DNA of 36,222 bases from Rhodospirillales bacterium. Its GTDB lineage: Bacteria; Pseudomonadota; Alphaproteobacteria; Acetobacterales; Acetobacteraceae. The stretch covers positions 1-36,222 of the forward strand of contig JAGWRU010000130.1 in the NCBI GenBank assembly GCA_028869595.1. Direction: 5' to 3'. Positions 33,774-36,222 of this stretch are shown in pieces. Position 1 is the first letter of the stretch. Each line of letters begins with the position of its first letter. The notes beneath the pieces were generated by a model. The model was not told where the DNA came from. It was given only the letters and a program-made list of their open reading frames with translations, and made no database searches. The translations under genes and the position numbers were made by a program.

Positions 33774-35246
33774 ATGAACCTTGCTGCCGAAACCGACCGC
33801 CCGGTCATCCTGTGGTTCCGCCATGATCTGCGCCTGGCCGACCAGGCGGCGCTCTCCGCCGCCATCGCCTCCGGCCGGCCGATCCTGGCGCTTTATGTGC
33901 TCGACGATGTTTCGCCGGGCACCTGGCGCGCCGGCGGGGCCAGCCGCTGGTGGCTGCATCACAGCCTGCTGCGCCTGGGCACACGGCTTGCCCGGCACGG
34001 CCTGACGCTGGTGCTGCGCCGCGGCGATGCGCGCGCGGTGCTGACCAGCGTGGTGCGCGAAACCGGGGCGGTGGCGATCCATGCCGGCGGCGGGGTGGAG
34101 CCATGGCTGCGCGCCCTCGACCGTGACCTCAGCGCCATTCTGGATATTCCGCTGCATCGCCACCGCACGACGACGCTGTTCAACCCGGCCCGCATCCTGA
34201 CCGCGTCGGGCACGCCCTATGGCGTCTACACCCCCTTCGCGCGCGCCTGTTTCGCCGCCATGCCGGCGCCGCCATTGCCGGCGCCGGAAGGACGGCTGCG
34301 CGGCGCCGTGCCGATCGTCTCGGACCGGTTGGGCGATTGGGCGCTGCTGCCGCAGCGTCCGAACTGGTCCGCCGGCTGGGAGCGGCAATGGCATCCGGGC
34401 GAGGACGGGGCGGCGGCGGCGATGGCGCGCTTCCTGGCCGAGGGGCTGGGCGAATACGCGGCGCGGCGCGACCTGCCGGGCGGGGCGTTCACCTCTCGCC
34501 TGTCGCCGCATCTGCATTTCGGCGAAATCTCGGCCGCCACCCTGTGGCACGCCGCGGGTGCGGCAGCCGATGAGGCGGGCCAGGGCCTGCTGACCTTCCG
34601 GCGGGAGGTGCTGTGGCGCGAATTCTCCCACTACCTGCTCTATCACCACCAGAGCCTGCCCGAGGCGCCGCTGATCGCGCGGTTTTCGGCGATGCCGTGG
34701 CGCCAGGACGCGGCGGGCCTCGCCGCCTGGCAGCGCGGCCGCACCGGGGTGCCGATCGTCGATGCCGGCATGCGCGAATTATGGACCACCGGCTGGATGC
34801 ATAACCGGGTGCGGATGATCGTCGCCTCCTTCCTGGTCAAGCATCTGCTGCTGCCCTGGCAGGAAGGCGAGGGATGGTTCTGGGACACGCTGCTCGATGC
34901 CGATCTCGCCGCCAATGCGGCAAGCTGGCAATGGGTGGCCGGCAGCGGCGCCGATGCCGCGCCCTATTTCCGGGTCTTCAACCCGGTGCTGCAGGGCCGC
35001 AAATTCGATGCCGACGGCGCCTATGTGCGCCGCTTCGTGCCGGAACTCGCCGGCCTGCCCGATGCCTATCTGCACGCCCCCTGGGAAGCGCCCGCCGCGA
35101 TTCTGGCCAGCGCCGGGGTGCGGCTGGGCGTGACCTACCCCGCCCCCATCGTCGATCTGGCCGAGGGCCGCGCCCGCGCCCTGGCCGCCTTTGCCGCGAT
35201 CCGCGGCGAAGCGGGCGAGCATGCCCTGCAGGAGGCTGACGCATGA
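33774..35246 (+). CDS. phrB: Deoxyribodipyrimidine photolyase
   Basis: A 490-residue light-driven DNA repair flavoprotein of the cryptochrome/photolyase family (class I CPD type). The N-terminal antenna Rossmann domain starts VILWFRHDLRLAD; the C-terminal FAD-binding helical domain has FTSRLSPHLHFGEIS, LWREFSHYLLYHHQ, WQRGRTGVPIVDAGMREL, the tryptophan-bearing GWMHNRVRMIVASFL and the string ending GADAAPYFRVFNP, which carries the conserved electron-transfer and FAD residues. It uses blue light to split cyclobutane pyrimidine dimers. The ATG at 33774 is preferred over GTG 33735, which would add 13 non-conserved residues. It overlaps the following flavoprotein gene (ATGA). Confidence 0.95.
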   Translation: MNLAAETDRPVILWFRHDLRLADQAALSAAIASGRPILALYVLDDVSPGTWRAGGASRWWLHHSLLRLGTRLARHGLTLVLRRGDARAVLTSVVRETGAVAIHAGGGVEPWLRALDRDLSAILDIPLHRHRTTTLFNPARILTASGTPYGVYTPFARACFAAMPAPPLPAPEGRLRGAVPIVSDRLGDWALLPQRPNWSAGWERQWHPGEDGAAAAMARFLAEGLGEYAARRDLPGGAFTSRLSPHLHFGEISAATLWHAAGAAADEAGQGLLTFRREVLWREFSHYLLYHHQSLPEAPLIARFSAMPWRQDAAGLAAWQRGRTGVPIVDAGMRELWTTGWMHNRVRMIVASFLVKHLLLPWQEGEGWFWDTLLDADLAANAASWQWVAGSGADAAPYFRVFNPVLQGRKFDADGAYVRRFVPELAGLPDAYLHAPWEAPAAILASAGVRLGVTYPAPIVDLAEGRARALAAFAAIRGEAGEHALQEADA

Positions 35247-36222
35247 TCCCCCCCGCGCCGCGCATCGCGGTGATCGGCGCCGGCATTGCCGGCCTGTCCG
35301 CCGCCTGGCTGCTGCGCCACCATGCCGATGTCACCCTGTTCGAGGCCGCACCGCGCGCCGGCGGGCATGCCGATACCGAGCTGGTGCCCGGCCCGGCCGG
35401 GCCGGTGCCGGTCGATTGCGGCTTCATCGTCTTCAACGAGCATACCTATCCCAACCTGACCGCGCTGTTCGCCGCGCTGAAGGTCGAGAGCATCGCCACC
35501 ACCATGTCCTTCGCCGTCTCCGTCGATGGCGGCGCGCTGGAATATGGCGGCGGCTCGCTGGGCCAGATTTTCGCCCAGCCCGCCAATCTGGCGCGGCCGC
35601 GCTTCCTGGCCATGCTGCGCGACATTCCGCGCTTCTATCGCCAGGTGCCGATGGTGCTGGAGGGCGAGGATCGCGGCGAAAGCCTGGGCGCCTATCTCGC
35701 GCGCAACCGCTATGGCGAGGGCTTCATCGAGGATCATATCCTGCCGATGGGCGCTGCGATCTGGTCGGGCACGCTGGCCGGGATGGAGGCATTCCCCGTC
35801 CGCCATTTCGCCCGCTTCTTTGCCAATCACGGCCTGCTGAACCTGACCCGGCGGCCGCAATGGCGCAGCGTGGCCGGCGGTTCGCGCTGCTATGTCGCGG
35901 CGATGCTGGGCGATCTGGGCGCGCGCGCGCGGCTCTCCCATCGCGTGGTCGAGGTGATCCGCAGACCCGGTGCGAGCGGCGTCGACCTGCGCTTCGCCGA
36001 TGGCGATGTGGCGGAATTCGATCAGGTGATCCTGGCCTGCCATGCCGATCAGGCGCTGGCGCTGATCGGCGCGCCGCACGGCTCCGAACGGGCGATCCTG
36101 GGCGCCATGCGGTTTCAGGATAACGATGCCGTGCTGCATGCCGATCCGGCCCTGATGCCGCGCCGCAAGCGGGTCTGGTCGGCATGGAATTTCCTGCGCG
36201 ACAGCAGCGCCGATCGCGCCGG
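35243..36222 (+). CDS. FAD-dependent amine oxidase-like flavoprotein (3' truncated)
   Basis: The first 326 residues of a flavin oxidoreductase that runs past the window. The N-terminus has the dinucleotide-binding fold RIAVIGAGIAGLSAAWLL, then FEAAPRAGGHADT, the second glycine motif typical of amine oxidase/protoporphyrinogen-oxidase-like proteins. WSAWNFL near the window's end is also seen in a group often found beside photolyase together with DUF1365 and cyclopropane-fatty-acid-synthase-like genes; I would expect those downstream, but they lie outside. The ATG at 35243 overlaps the photolyase stop and has AGGAGG seven bases upstream, a very strong site. The substrate is unknown; lipid oxidation is a guess from the typical neighbourhood. 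Confidence 0.87.
   Translation, partial: MIPPAPRIAVIGAGIAGLSAAWLLRHHADVTLFEAAPRAGGHADTELVPGPAGPVPVDCGFIVFNEHTYPNLTALFAALKVESIATTMSFAVSVDGGALEYGGGSLGQIFAQPANLARPRFLAMLRDIPRFYRQVPMVLEGEDRGESLGAYLARNRYGEGFIEDHILPMGAAIWSGTLAGMEAFPVRHFARFFANHGLLNLTRRPQWRSVAGGSRCYVAAMLGDLGARARLSHRVVEVIRRPGASGVDLRFADGDVAEFDQVILACHADQALALIGAPHGSERAILGAMRFQDNDAVLHADPALMPRRKRVWSAWNFLRDSSADRA

Overview
The window is GC-rich chromosomal DNA from an alphaproteobacterium, most likely of the Rhodospirillales/Acetobacteraceae type. This is inferred from composition, from alphaproteobacterial-style SMC, ComEC and GyrA proteins, and from the gyrA-coaD-cyclophilin order. I see no insertion sequence, phage gene, rRNA or CRISPR array. 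Coding density is very high: the longest gaps are about 270 bp (7519-7789 and 15100-15365), and many neighbours overlap by 4 bp.

Layout. 1-6 kb: the 3' part of smc converges on comEC, which carries a 15-bp coding minisatellite; gltX diverges from comEC and is followed by an acyltransferase-3 gene. 7.3-8.3 kb: two orphan Flp-type pilin genes, each followed by a strong hairpin, and tRNA-Lys(UUU). 8.4-10.9 kb: a secreted parvulin-type prolyl isomerase and a PEP-CTERM surface protein, closed by a clear bidirectional terminator. 11-15.1 kb (minus strand): gyrA, coaD and a secreted cyclophilin, with a 28-bp tandem repeat that duplicates the end of coaD. 15.4-17.9 kb: a methyltransferase, a cytochrome b561-like protein with a small PepSY protein, a palindrome-rich spacer and an FMN-binding PPOX-like protein. 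18-19.4 kb: an MFS transporter.

19.5-22.4 kb is an arsenic operon, arsR-arsI-arsC(LMW-PTP type)-arsC(glutaredoxin type)-acr3, in which every junction is an ATGA or GTGA overlap. Together the genes provide sensing, cleavage of the C-As bond of organoarsenicals, two independent arsenate reductions, and arsenite efflux. 22.5-29.4 kb is an accessory stretch: a DUF707-like glycosyltransferase with an apparent CTG start, a class V aminotransferase-like enzyme, a tyrosine phosphatase, an SDR dehydrogenase, a Tat-exported right-handed beta-helix protein and a second acyltransferase.

29.5-36.2 kb is a DNA-repair island: an MBL-fold exonuclease diverges from an Lhr-type helicase and PdeM phosphoesterase (the 'ligase-associated' repair set, but with no ligase here), followed by a DNA photolyase coupled to a flavin amine-oxidase-like protein that runs off the window. 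The observations most worth following are the ligase-less repair set, the compact dual-reductase ars operon, the CTG-start gene, the two coding-region tandem repeats, and the orphan Flp pilins.
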